A stretch of DNA of 11,070 nt from a bacterium Ga0077546 (GCA_001464165.1 LNEX01000046.1:1-11070), one strand, 5' to 3'; positions 1 through 6,753 are shown, counted from the first letter of the stretch. Made by a program: numbers and translations. Notes: a model not told the origin generated them from the letters alone.

Positions 1-424
1 GAGCGCACATCAATCCACCATCGGCCAATACTTGAGGCGGTTCAGCCTTAGAATTAGGATCAAAAACCACAGTTGTGCCATCCATAATTTTGTACTTCTT
101 CTCACCGGCTTCGGCGCACTGAAAAGTAGTCAGCGGAGCAAGTTCTGGTTTGTCATTTGGCCCAACCGGAGCATTCGACTCGCCCGGCGGCTCAGCCTGC
201 AAACGCATCATGCGCTTTTCTTGCTTCACTATCGCCCCGTCTTTAGTGAATTCAGAAGCTTCATCAAACTGCGGCTTAATAATGAAAATACCAGTCTTGT
301 TGATATAGCCCCACTTACCGACTGGACCAGCCGCTGGCTTATTGCAAGCCGAAATTGTCGCAACGGTAAATAATGACCCAACTGTAAGTAATAAACCAGC
401 GGTAAGTCGCCGAAAACTGAGCAT
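1..424 (-). CDS. WG-repeat lipoprotein, C-terminus beyond window edge
   Basis: Reading leftwards from ATG at 424, 141 codons are open up to the window edge, so the C-terminus is missing. The start MLSFRRLTAG is followed by a hydrophobic stretch and a lipobox ISAC, with the lipidated Cys at residue 27. This predicts a Sec-exported, membrane-anchored lipoprotein. Directly after comes GKWGYINKTG, then IIKPQFDEASEF, the signature of a WG repeat. WG repeats form beta-propeller-like or scaffold domains in bacterial surface and sensing proteins; their ligand is generally unknown. The rest, with KYKIMDGTTVVFDPNSK, is not recognised. A GGGGA element lies just upstream of the ATG, and a TATAAT sits at 449-454 on the same strand. 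The gene is divergent from the small secreted protein at 536. The family call is fairly safe; the specific role is unknown. Confidence 0.8.
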   Translation of the reverse strand, partial: MLSFRRLTAGLLLTVGSLFTVATISACNKPAAGPVGKWGYINKTGIFIIKPQFDEASEFTKDGAIVKQEKRMMRLQAEPPGESNAPVGPNDKPELAPLTTFQCAEAGEKKYKIMDGTTVVFDPNSKAEPPQVLADGGLMCA

Positions 425-448
425 CAGTATCCCCTATTTCGTCACCTA

Positions 449-476
449 ATTATAGATGAATAGAAAGTTTTTGGAA
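449..476 (-). promoter_or_regulatory. Candidate sigma70-type promoter for the WG lipoprotein
   Basis: On the minus strand a perfect TATAAT lies at 454-449, with TTCCAA 16 bases upstream (476-471), a weak match to TTGACA. Transcription would start near 442, giving a leader of about 18 bases that still holds the GGGGA ribosome-binding site. The -10 is convincing and the -35 is not. Confidence 0.4.
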
Positions 477-493
477 GCGAAGTGGAACTTTCT
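462..493. repeat. Inverted repeat in the divergent intergenic region
   Basis: AGAAAGTT at 462-469 is matched by AACTTTCT at 486-493: 8-base perfect arms around a 16-base centre. It lies between the divergent genes starting at 424 and 536 and overlaps the candidate promoter elements of both. The position suits an operator for a dimeric regulator, but A/T-rich arms of this length can occur by chance. Confidence 0.4.
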
Positions 494-535
494 TATCACT
501 GGCCTGTCCTCTGTGTTACCACAACAGGAACTACT

Positions 536-814
536 ATGAAATCGCTCTCTCTACTTAACTTAGCGCTGGTACTCGCTTGCGTACTCTCACTCAGCAGCCT
601 GCCATCATATGCAGATTGGCGCGACGCCCGGCGTGAAAGCAATCGGGCCGCAGAAGACTCACGTGACGCCAATGAAGCCCAGCACCGGGCCAACCAGAGC
701 GCCAGAAAAGGCCATGGTTTGACAGCCCGCCTACATTCTCGACATGCCGCCAACGAAAGGCGCAGAGCCGCCAAACATAGACGAAAGGCTCAACAAAAAC
801 GCTGGCAGAGATAG
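536..814 (+). CDS. Small secreted basic Ala/Arg-rich protein, unknown function
   Basis: This 92-residue protein starts at ATG 536, behind AGGAA about six bases upstream. A longer reading from 482 would bury the signal peptide, so 536 is preferred. Residues 1-25 form a classical Sec signal peptide (MKSLSLLNLALVLACVLSLS), probably cut after SYA. The mature part is only about 67 residues and very polar, rich in Arg, Ala, His and Glu, with no Cys, and strongly basic towards the C-terminus (NERRRAAKHRRKAQQKRWQR). It looks like one long charged helix rather than a folded enzyme. I recognise no family. A basic exported helix could bind envelope polymers or nucleic acid, but this is speculation. It ends 7 bases before the convergent gene that stops at 822, leaving no room for a separate terminator. 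Confidence 0.6.
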   Translation: MKSLSLLNLALVLACVLSLSSLPSYADWRDARRESNRAAEDSRDANEAQHRANQSARKGHGLTARLHSRHAANERRRAAKHRRKAQQKRWQR

Positions 815-821
815 CACTGAA

Positions 822-2060
822 CTAACTCTGTGCAGCTCCCGCATCGGAAGACGCCGGCGCCGGCAAGCGTATCAAAGCCATTGTTCTAGTACTGCTAGGA
901 CCGTAGTGCACTAGGACCTGGCTATTATCATTAACCAAATCAGCCAAGCTGGTATCGAATACAGTGCTGTTATTAGTACCGATCGTCCAAGATATCCGTT
1001 GGGTTTTCTTATCGAGAGCTCCAAATATCTGCGAATTCTCGTTGGTCAACTGGTTTGTGTAATTGCCACGCAATATGCCTTTTTGATTAATGGCCAATTG
1101 CAGTAGCATATTTGAATCTTTTTGTCCTGGCTCCGCTAAAGCAAACACGCCTAGAGCCTGCCACTGCTCGTTAGGATCAGCACTTGCTGTATCCCCGGGC
1201 TCCGAGTCAGGATTGCTATATTGCTGAGCATACTGTGATGAATAATCTTGGGGAGCAGTGGCAGCAGAAGCAAGCTGCTGGGCCTGTTGATAATACTGCT
1301 GGGCAGTGCCAACGGGCTGCCCATTCAGGTAAACATTATCGCCTTCATAAGTGATGTTGTTGGTCGTATTACCGCTGTTTTTACTACCACCGCTGCCTGA
1401 AAGGGCTGCGCCCATCATGCCCATGCCCAAAAAAGAAGTCAGGGTCGAAACCCCCATAAAGGTCCAAGCTGAAGCCTCAGACCAACCAGGAGCGCACCAC
1501 GCACCTGGATATCCACCCCACCCATGGTAACCATAGCCACCATAGCCATAACCATAGCCATGATATCCATTGTAATTATGGTAGCCACCGCCATAGCGAT
1601 TGACGTTAACGTTGTTATGATTAATGGTGTTATTGTCAAAAGAATTGCGAATACTCTTGCCCTGAGCATTCAAATTGCCAGAGCCAATATTCTGCGGATT
1701 GTGGGGCAAATTGGCCCGATTGCCAGCAAAACCAGAAAGACCGCCATCCGTAGGCAAATGACCAGCACCACCGGCGGGGCGCCCACTTATCACCGGCCCA
1801 GTGCCATGATTGGCGAAACCGCGATCAACGCCGCCACCGTTAAAGCCTCGATCAAATCCGCCTCGATTAAAGCCTCCACCACTGAAGCCTCTATCAAATC
1901 CCCCTCGATCAAATCCGCCACCACTGAAGCCGCCACGGTCAAAACCACCGCGGCTGAAACCACCACCACCAAAACCGCCCCCGAAGCCACGGGCACAAAC
2001 CGGAGCAATCACAAATGCATTAATGGTTAGAGCTAAAAGAACTGTCGCTTTAATCTTCAT
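822..2060 (-). CDS. Secreted Gly-rich repeat protein with conserved C-terminal beta-rich domain
   Basis: This 412-residue exported protein has a signal peptide at residues 1-23, probably cut after VCA. Residues 24-84 are Gly-rich, built from GGF, DRGGF and SGGGF units. A Tyr/Gly/His-rich stretch (about 157-187) and a hydrophobic segment at 198-222 (GVSTLTSFLGMGMMGAAL) follow; the latter may insert in a membrane. The C-terminal domain (about 235-400) opens with YEGDNVYLNGQPVGTAQQYY and continues through LGVFAL, GILRGNY, LDKKTQRISWTIG and VLVHYG. From memory, this C-terminal pattern matches planctomycete proteins annotated as mu-protocadherin or cell-surface proteins; function is unknown. AGAAGG at 2070-2075, inside the end of the upstream gene, is the ribosome-binding site, so translation is probably coupled to that gene. 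A surface or adhesive role is inferred from composition only. Confidence 0.8.
   Translation of the reverse strand: MKIKATVLLALTINAFVIAPVCARGFGGGFGGGGFSRGGFDRGGFSGGGFDRGGFDRGFSGGGFNRGGFDRGFNGGGVDRGFANHGTGPVISGRPAGGAGHLPTDGGLSGFAGNRANLPHNPQNIGSGNLNAQGKSIRNSFDNNTINHNNVNVNRYGGGYHNYNGYHGYGYGYGGYGYHGWGGYPGAWCAPGWSEASAWTFMGVSTLTSFLGMGMMGAALSGSGGSKNSGNTTNNITYEGDNVYLNGQPVGTAQQYYQQAQQLASAATAPQDYSSQYAQQYSNPDSEPGDTASADPNEQWQALGVFALAEPGQKDSNMLLQLAINQKGILRGNYTNQLTNENSQIFGALDKKTQRISWTIGTNNSTVFDTSLADLVNDNSQVLVHYGPSSTRTMALIRLPAPASSDAGAAQS
1809..1991 (-). repeat. Imperfect tandem repeats encoding GGF/DRGGF units
   Basis: Codons 24-84 of the Gly-rich gene repeat short units encoding RGGF, DRGGF and SGGGF. The DNA is visibly repetitive: CCACCACTGAAGCC recurs, as does ATCAAATCC, in plus-strand reading. 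Copy number can change by slippage in such tracts. The repeat also produces long open but meaningless Pro/Lys-rich frames on the other strand. Confidence 0.75.
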
Positions 2061-2066
2061 TAAAAT

Positions 2067-3065
2067 CTACCTTCTACTAATTGTGAGTGGGGCGGTGTCC
2101 AAGAAAGGCTCTCCCTCAACACTGCGATTGACTGACTGCCAGGTAAAGCTTTTCGCCGTTTGATTGGCAATGATATTAGTAGCCGAAGTTAACCGACCAT
2201 CGGGATCAACTCCTTCAGAATCAACTAGCCACTGACTGTCGCGCCTTGACCAGATACCAAAGCCAAAGCCACCGCGCGAATCGAAAGTCCAAGAAACAAT
2301 CTGATTGCGGCGAGGATCGAAACCAATAATCTGCTGGCTATCAAGCTCTTCGCTACCAGCTTTCTTGACCATGTAACGCAAATGTATAAATTTCTTATTG
2401 GCAGCCCACTCGCTCTTCACCACCATAGACGAACCATCTTTTTCGACCGCCCACTCACCAACGAGCCAAGCAAGGGGCTTGAGACGATCAAGACTCTCGC
2501 GCGCGACAAATGCAGTTTCGCTGGCCGAAACAATTAGCCAAGTGCCGTTAGTTTGCTTCTGAAAAACCATCGAGAAAAGAGCATCAGGTGCGCCGCTCAG
2601 CTCATCCTTAAATTTGACAAAACCTTCAACCGTAGAGACATTGTCTGCTAACTGCCGAATCGAAATCGGAACGAAATCTAGTAAGAGACGCCCCTCTGTT
2701 GCAAAAACAGTAGTAAAGCGCTTTTCTAAGGCAGCACGGCCTCTCCATTGTTGGCCGTTCTCATTGCTGTAGGTGCCATCTTCCAGCCAAAGTGATGACA
2801 GAGCCTTGGCGTCAGTGCCTGCTAGAGCTGCAGTCAATTCCTGTAACCGCCCTCTGATGGCAGCATCCGTCCCCCCGGCAGCACTGGCGGCACTGGTCTC
2901 TTTCGATTGCTTGCTCTTTTTATTAGCCTTGCCCTGGCTGTCCTTTGTTATTCTTGTTACACCGCTCTCTGCCGACTTTGCCACAGCCGGACCACAGACA
3001 TTCACTGCAGCTATACTCAGCGACAGAGCGGCTGCTAAGGTTGCAGAAAAATTCTGGACAGTCAT
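2067..3065 (-). CDS. Secreted SnoaL/NTF2-like protein with C-terminal lipocalin-like domain (SgcJ/EcaC-type)
   Basis: This 332-residue protein has a signal peptide at 1-29, cut near AVA, and a Lys/Ser/Ala-rich linker to about residue 65. An NTF2-like fold of the SnoaL/DUF4440 (SgcJ/EcaC) type spans about 67-190, with AIRGRLQELTAALAGTDAKA, LWLEDGTYSNENG and WRGRAALEKRF. The second domain (about 195-332) starts LKPLAWLVGEWAVE and contains QIIGFDPRRNQIVSWTFDSR, GFGIW and FTWQS, a DUF1579/lipocalin-like beta-barrel pattern. Families named SgcJ/EcaC oxidoreductase are annotated by homology, and the true activity of secreted members is unknown. From memory, this two-domain secreted form is common in Planctomycetes. 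GAGG lies about nine bases before ATG 3065. Its stop codon lies 6 bases from the Gly-rich gene, so the two form an operon. Confidence 0.82.
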   Translation of the reverse strand: MTVQNFSATLAAALSLSIAAVNVCGPAVAKSAESGVTRITKDSQGKANKKSKQSKETSAASAAGGTDAAIRGRLQELTAALAGTDAKALSSLWLEDGTYSNENGQQWRGRAALEKRFTTVFATEGRLLLDFVPISIRQLADNVSTVEGFVKFKDELSGAPDALFSMVFQKQTNGTWLIVSASETAFVARESLDRLKPLAWLVGEWAVEKDGSSMVVKSEWAANKKFIHLRYMVKKAGSEELDSQQIIGFDPRRNQIVSWTFDSRGGFGFGIWSRRDSQWLVDSEGVDPDGRLTSATNIIANQTAKSFTWQSVNRSVEGEPFLDTAPLTISRR

Positions 3066-3086
3066 GCAATCAAACCTCGTTTAACC

Positions 3087-3114
3087 TTGATTTCGCAAAA
3101 GACTCTACTATATT
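3087..3114 (+). promoter_or_regulatory. Candidate promoter for the SUKH-ankyrin gene
   Basis: TTGATT (3087-3092) and TATATT (3109-3114) are spaced by 16 bases, close to the sigma70 consensus. Transcription would begin near 3121, giving a leader of about 75 bases to the ATG at 3195. This matters for gene calling. A TTG at 3087 opens the same reading frame, but it would be the -35 element itself and therefore outside the message. Confidence 0.5.
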
Positions 3115-3194
3115 TACAACCTGATTATGAGCGAATTATTCTTCAATTGAATCAGCCTCATTGCATAATTAGAGCTGTTCCCTTTACAAAAAAA

Positions 3195-4007
3195 ATGAGA
3201 GAGATGCTAGGCCCAACTTTATACGACACTTGTGAACCGGCGACCGAAGACAACCTCGTCGACTTCGAACGTGAGCTCGGCGCCCGAGTGCCAGCTCCTT
3301 ACAGAGAATTTTTGCTGCAATTCAATGGCGCTTGCCCGGAGCCCAATCTGTTTAATTTCAAAGACTCAGACAAAGGTTCTGACTGCCGCTATATTCTCGG
3401 CTTAAACGGCACAGACCACGATCTACGTCATTATCTAGAGACTCACAAATTAAGGTTGCCCCAAGGCTTATTACCAATTGCCTACGATTCAGTTGGCAAT
3501 CTAATCTGTATCTCCATTCGCCAACAAGATCATGGCCATGTTTACTTTTGGGACCATTCTCTGGCCAATAGCGCAAGCGCCAGCGACAACCAAGATTTAG
3601 CAGACAAAATACTGCCAGTGGCCGATAGCTTTGACCAGTTTTTGTTCAATCTTAAAGACCCTGCGCCAGAACCAGTCTTTAAAGAAGGGCCAGACGAGAC
3701 CGAAGTTGAAAGAATTATGCGCACTCGCGACATCAAGGCACTAAAAGATCTACTAATGTCGGGGTACGATCTTGATCACATGGATGATAACTATCTGACA
3801 ATTTTAGACAATGCCACCGTCATCGGTGACTTGCAGATGGTCAAGCTGATAGTTTCTCGCGGAGCGAAAACAGCAGACGCTCTAGAAATAGCGCGTGATG
3901 CCGTGCAGTTCAATCATCCAGATGCAGACCACAAAGGCATTGTTGCTTTCCTCGAAAAAATACCGCCAGACAAAGAGACCCCAGGTGGCGGACTAATCCC
4001 AAGATAA
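3195..4007 (+). CDS. SUKH (SMI1/KNR4) domain protein with C-terminal ankyrin-like repeats
   Basis: From ATG 3195 the protein has 270 residues. Residues 16-155 fit a SUKH/SMI1-KNR4 domain: ATEDNLVDFERELGARVPAP, YREFLLQFNGACPEP, then LPIAYDSVGNLICISIR, HGHVYFWDHS and a closing VADSFDQFLFNL. Residues 168-256 look like two ankyrin-type helix pairs (IKALKDLLMSGYDLDHMDDN, LQMVKLIVSRGAK). In other bacteria SUKH proteins act as cytoplasmic immunity proteins against polymorphic toxins, or as general binding modules. No toxin gene is visible nearby, so the immunity role is unproven here. There is no signal peptide. The frame is open back to a TTG at 3087, but that codon overlaps a promoter-like -35. 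ATG 3195 lacks a clear Shine-Dalgarno site, and ATG 3204 is the alternative. The gene converges on the YbjQ gene 16 bases downstream. Confidence 0.78.
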   Translation: MREMLGPTLYDTCEPATEDNLVDFERELGARVPAPYREFLLQFNGACPEPNLFNFKDSDKGSDCRYILGLNGTDHDLRHYLETHKLRLPQGLLPIAYDSVGNLICISIRQQDHGHVYFWDHSLANSASASDNQDLADKILPVADSFDQFLFNLKDPAPEPVFKEGPDETEVERIMRTRDIKALKDLLMSGYDLDHMDDNYLTILDNATVIGDLQMVKLIVSRGAKTADALEIARDAVQFNHPDADHKGIVAFLEKIPPDKETPGGGLIPR

Positions 4008-4023
4008 CCAGCAGCACTGTGAC

Positions 4024-4398
4024 TTAACGCACCGGCTCAATCACCACTGCCGTCCCATAGCAAACGACTTCAGTTGCAAACTGGTTAGAATCAGTGCTAA
4101 ACGAATTACTATCGTATTGCACCCCAACTATTGCGTTAGCACCCAGAGCTTGGGCCTTAGCGACCATAGTGTCATAGGACTGCTGCCGCCCCTGCTCGCA
4201 CATGGTCACGTAGGCACCAATCTTGCCGCCAAACATTCCCTGAAAACCAGCTTTGAAATTCTGACCGATTGTGGGTTCGCGCACCATAGCACCACGAACG
4301 ATGCCCTTATACTCGCGAATACGATAACCATCGACATTGAGTGTTGTTGTAACAACAATTCCTGCCGCAATCGGCAAAGGGCTTTGAGGGCCGCGCAC
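4024..4398 (-). CDS. YbjQ/UPF0145-family protein, N-terminus possibly frameshifted
   Basis: Residues 14-124 of the GTG-start reading (124 residues) match the YbjQ/UPF0145 family, once described as heavy-metal-binding. The features are GIVVTTTLNVDGYRIREYKG, GIVRGAMV, GGKIGAYV, then AQALGANAIVGVQYDS and VCYGTAVVIEP. Known members form small ring-shaped oligomers of unclear function; family length is about 105 residues, so the core is complete. The GTG at 4398 has no clear ribosome-binding site. The same frame stays open upstream to 4524 and encodes a natural-looking tail with the unit QPVYG twice, but without ATG, GTG or TTG. A well-placed ATG with GAGGTG lies at 4535 in another frame (see 4399-4535). 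The core assignment is safe; the start is not. Confidence 0.8.
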   Translation of the reverse strand: MRGPQSPLPIAAGIVVTTTLNVDGYRIREYKGIVRGAMVREPTIGQNFKAGFQGMFGGKIGAYVTMCEQGRQQSYDTMVAKAQALGANAIVGVQYDSNSFSTDSNQFATEVVCYGTAVVIEPVR

Positions 4399-4535
4399 GG
4401 CCCTTTCTGAAGTGTATGGAGCTGTCGCTTGTATGGCGGGCTGACCATAGACCGGCTGCCCATAGACAGGCTGCCCTGGCTCAGCAGGATATCCCCCTGG
4501 TCTAGTATCGATAGCGACAATCTTTCAATTTTCAT
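4399..4535 (-). other. Probable displaced N-terminal coding segment of the YbjQ gene
   Basis: ATG at 4535 is preceded by GAGGTG at a good distance, but its frame (MKIERLSLSILDQG) does not lead into the YbjQ domain. The YbjQ frame, open from 4524, reads PGGYPAEPGQPVYGQPVYGQ and joins the domain without a break. One extra base in the C5 run at 4493-4497 (G5 on the coding strand) would fuse the two into one protein of about 169 residues. A one-base loss in the homopolymer (sequencing error or mutation) or, less likely, -1 ribosomal slippage would explain it. An unusual start codon in the open stretch is another possibility. Confidence 0.5.
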
Positions 4536-4592
4536 TTAGCCACCTCAGCACAGGACAGGAACTCTCGAAAAAATGGCCACAATTCTTTGTCT

Positions 4593-5597
4593 TCAAAGAC
4601 TCTGCAATGCTGGCAGAACTTGCTCATGCCAAACCAAATCAGAGACATGCAATAGAAATGATACGTTGCTGATTACGCCAAGCTTGGGATCAGATTTGGT
4701 ATGAGACGGCAAAACATTCTGCAAATTGACTTTAGACTGAAATGCTTTTGAAACAGCAAGACTGTACTGAATACCATGCAGGGCTGCAATTGGTCCTTTG
4801 TCCTTACGAAAAACAGTAACCCTACAACCTGTGCGCCTTTCAACCAATGACATCAATGTCCCAGGATCGTACAAATCAGACTCAATGGTATCAACTAGCA
4901 TCACACCTGGTGCGACTTCCCTCGCCGTCGGTGCTAGTTCATGAGCAACATTAACAGCTTGATCGTAGGCTTCAACACCAGCCTCAAGGCTAGCTGCTGC
5001 ACGAACAACACCCTTAACAGCGGCAACCCAACGTATAAACAATTGCTCAAGGGCCTTTTCTCGCTCTCGGGGCCTAGAGGGATCGTATGGAGGCAGAGTG
5101 GCCACCGACGGTTCGCCATCGAGCAAAGCAGCATCTTGATCCAGTTCAGGATAATAAATTCCTACGGCCTTCATGGCGGCGGTCAAGCCATCAGGATCGG
5201 GATCGGCAATTACCGCTAAAGCATCGGAAAATTCACCAACCCCGACCAGCGTAGAACAGGCTGGATGTTCTCTGCGAACTGTGATTGTGCAATCGTCACC
5301 AAGGAGCTGTTCTAGCTTAGCGCTAGCCATAAAGACTTGGCGATCCCGGTCGTTGGTTGGCTCACCATCAATACCATGATGATCACGAAAAACAACGCGA
5401 AAGCCCTCATCTGTGAGCTTGTGCACCGCCTCAACTGTAGGAGCCGTAATTGGTGTATCGATAAAGAGAATCGTAGTGTTGGAGGTAAGATTGTGGGCAT
5501 TCGCCTCTCTGGCAAAGTTCAACATAGTCTCTATATCGCCAGAACTAAAACCCTTGATGAAAAGAGTTGGCACTCCATTGAGCTTAAATGAAATCAT
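4593..5597 (-). CDS. DHH-superfamily-like phosphoesterase, unusual motif order
   Basis: This 334-residue cytoplasmic protein has no signal peptide. Residues 42-49 (TILFIDTP) and 67-75 (RVVFRDHHG) resemble motifs II and III of DHH phosphoesterases, which use clustered Asp/His to bind Mn ions and cleave phosphodiesters or polyphosphate (RecJ, NrnA, GdpP relatives). HPACSTLVG (111-119) resembles the helix that follows DHH in this fold. The motif-I-like sequence ADPDPDGLTAA (131-141) comes after DHH rather than at the N-terminus, where only KGFSSGD is seen. The C-terminal part (about 226-334) has VMLVDT, CRVTVFRKDKGPIAALHG and a final HVSDLVWHEQ; it could play the substrate-binding role of DHHA1. 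Substrate is unknown. The start is ATG 5597, with only a weak GAAAG upstream and an inverted repeat 19 bases away. Confidence 0.65.
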   Translation of the reverse strand: MISFKLNGVPTLFIKGFSSGDIETMLNFAREANAHNLTSNTTILFIDTPITAPTVEAVHKLTDEGFRVVFRDHHGIDGEPTNDRDRQVFMASAKLEQLLGDDCTITVRREHPACSTLVGVGEFSDALAVIADPDPDGLTAAMKAVGIYYPELDQDAALLDGEPSVATLPPYDPSRPREREKALEQLFIRWVAAVKGVVRAAASLEAGVEAYDQAVNVAHELAPTAREVAPGVMLVDTIESDLYDPGTLMSLVERRTGCRVTVFRKDKGPIAALHGIQYSLAVSKAFQSKVNLQNVLPSHTKSDPKLGVISNVSFLLHVSDLVWHEQVLPALQSL

Positions 5598-5616
5598 GGG
5601 CTGCTTTCGTGATGAA

Positions 5617-5645
5617 ACTTGGGTATCTATTCCCTATACCCAAGT
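5617..5645. repeat. Perfect 10-bp inverted repeat upstream of the DHH-like gene
   Basis: ACTTGGGTAT (5617-5626) and ATACCCAAGT (5636-5645) are exact complements around a 9-base loop. The repeat lies between the end of the phosphatase gene (5716) and the ATG of the DHH-like gene (5597), 19 bases from that ATG. No T-run follows on the minus strand, so a Rho-independent terminator is unlikely. An operator or a leader hairpin near the weak ribosome-binding site fits better. Confidence 0.5.
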
Positions 5646-5715
5646 CTACGACAAATCTGAATTGAGATCTATTGATGTATCCATGTTAAATACTTTTCGC
5701 TGCTACAAATAAAAC

Positions 5716-6753
5716 TCATGGCTTACCTTCAAAGGGAAATACTCTAATCCAATCTCGCTTCATATCAACCACAGTCCAGCCTTTTTCTACGGCTTGATCA
5801 AGAGCTTTATCTAGTCGCCCTACGAGCGACACCCGATCGTAGGAGTACTCTCGCTCAGCATCAGTATGGTGCACAATTAGGCCCAAAGAACGACCGCGAC
5901 TGCGGTCATTGCAGCAGGTATATTGCAGCATGGCCAGATCTCCATCAGAATTGCCAAAGGCAGCAATTGGCCGCCGACCAATGAATTCCTGAATAGCGAC
6001 CGGCTTGCCTTCTTTATCATCAACAAACTCAACTTCTGGCAAGCGCATGAGCAAAGGTTTACCGTCGACCATCTCAAAACGGAGTTTACAGCGGCTGCCG
6101 ATTACTTGCTCTGGCCCAATGCCATAGGTTCTTTCACTGAAAGTGCGCATCAGCTCCACCCCTCCACCCGAAACAATATAGGTCTTAAATTTATTTTGAC
6201 GCAAGTATGAGAGCAGTTCGAGCATAGGTTGATAAACACAGGCCGTATAAGGCTTCTTAAATCTAGGGTGTTGAGCCTTGGCAATCCAATCATCCGCAAT
6301 TTGTGAAAACTTTTCTGTGGACATTCCAGCGTGGGTAACAGCAAAGAGCTCAAGTGCTCCTTTTGGCCCCTCAGCAGTGATTGCCGGAATATCGCACTTG
6401 ACTGCCGCTGCCACAGAAGGAATCTCTGCCAGGCTCGGTTTTTCAGCGACCAACAGCTTGGCGCGGTCTATAGCAAATTGCAGCTGCGGATAGAGAGGTG
6501 ACTCACACCAGAGTGTGCCATCATTGTCAAAGACCGCAATGCGCTCCTCAGGCTTTACATAGTCAGGGCCCGCCGTGCTTACAGCCTTAACGAAATCGAT
6601 AATAGACTGCTTGGCCCTACCATCACGCCAAGATGGCAAAATCGTAGGCTGCGACTGACACCAAGCCGGAGTATTGACACACATAAGCAATGCCGACAGA
6701 GCCAGACAAAGCTGCAGGCATCTGACTAGTAGTGAGCGATAAGTCAGTTTCAA
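5716..6753 (-). CDS. Exported HAD-superfamily phosphatase
   Basis: All HAD motifs are present in this 345-residue protein: motif I FDNDGT with nucleophile Asp76 and acid/base Asp78, motif II in TYIVSGGG (Ser195), motif III Lys247 in VDDKEGK, and motif IV GNSDGD (267-272). The large insert between motifs I and II (about 90-180) makes a helical cap, as in phosphoserine-phosphatase-like enzymes. Residues 1-33 are an export signal (Arg, then LVRCLQLCLALSALLMCV), so the enzyme should act in the periplasm or outside, releasing phosphate from small organic phosphates. The substrate cannot be read from sequence. The start is TTG 6753, supported by GGGGGAG six bases upstream. The gene is divergent from the patatin gene and 118 bases upstream of the DHH-like gene on the same strand; the palindrome between them suggests separate control. 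Confidence 0.85.
   Translation of the reverse strand: MKLTYRSLLVRCLQLCLALSALLMCVNTPAWCQSQPTILPSWRDGRAKQSIIDFVKAVSTAGPDYVKPEERIAVFDNDGTLWCESPLYPQLQFAIDRAKLLVAEKPSLAEIPSVAAAVKCDIPAITAEGPKGALELFAVTHAGMSTEKFSQIADDWIAKAQHPRFKKPYTACVYQPMLELLSYLRQNKFKTYIVSGGGVELMRTFSERTYGIGPEQVIGSRCKLRFEMVDGKPLLMRLPEVEFVDDKEGKPVAIQEFIGRRPIAAFGNSDGDLAMLQYTCCNDRSRGRSLGLIVHHTDAEREYSYDRVSLVGRLDKALDQAVEKGWTVVDMKRDWIRVFPFEGKP

Noticed and set aside
482..535. Upstream start for the small secreted protein
   Set aside because: It would put 18 residues before a textbook signal peptide, and it overlaps the inverted repeat and promoter-like sequence.
1524..2030. Plus-strand Ile/Ala/Thr-rich open frame
   Set aside because: Low-complexity shadow of the Gly/Tyr/Asn-rich codons on the other strand; no ribosome-binding site or recognisable domain.
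1810..2163. Long plus-strand Pro/Lys-rich open frame
   Set aside because: It is the antisense of the Gly-rich repeats and the pair junction. The sense frame has a signal peptide, ribosome-binding site and conserved domains.
4566..4599. Hairpin TCTTTG/CAAAGA at the stop of the DHH-like gene, with a T6 run after it
   Set aside because: The six-pair stem has only two G-C pairs, and the T-run begins ten bases beyond it; too weak to call a terminator.
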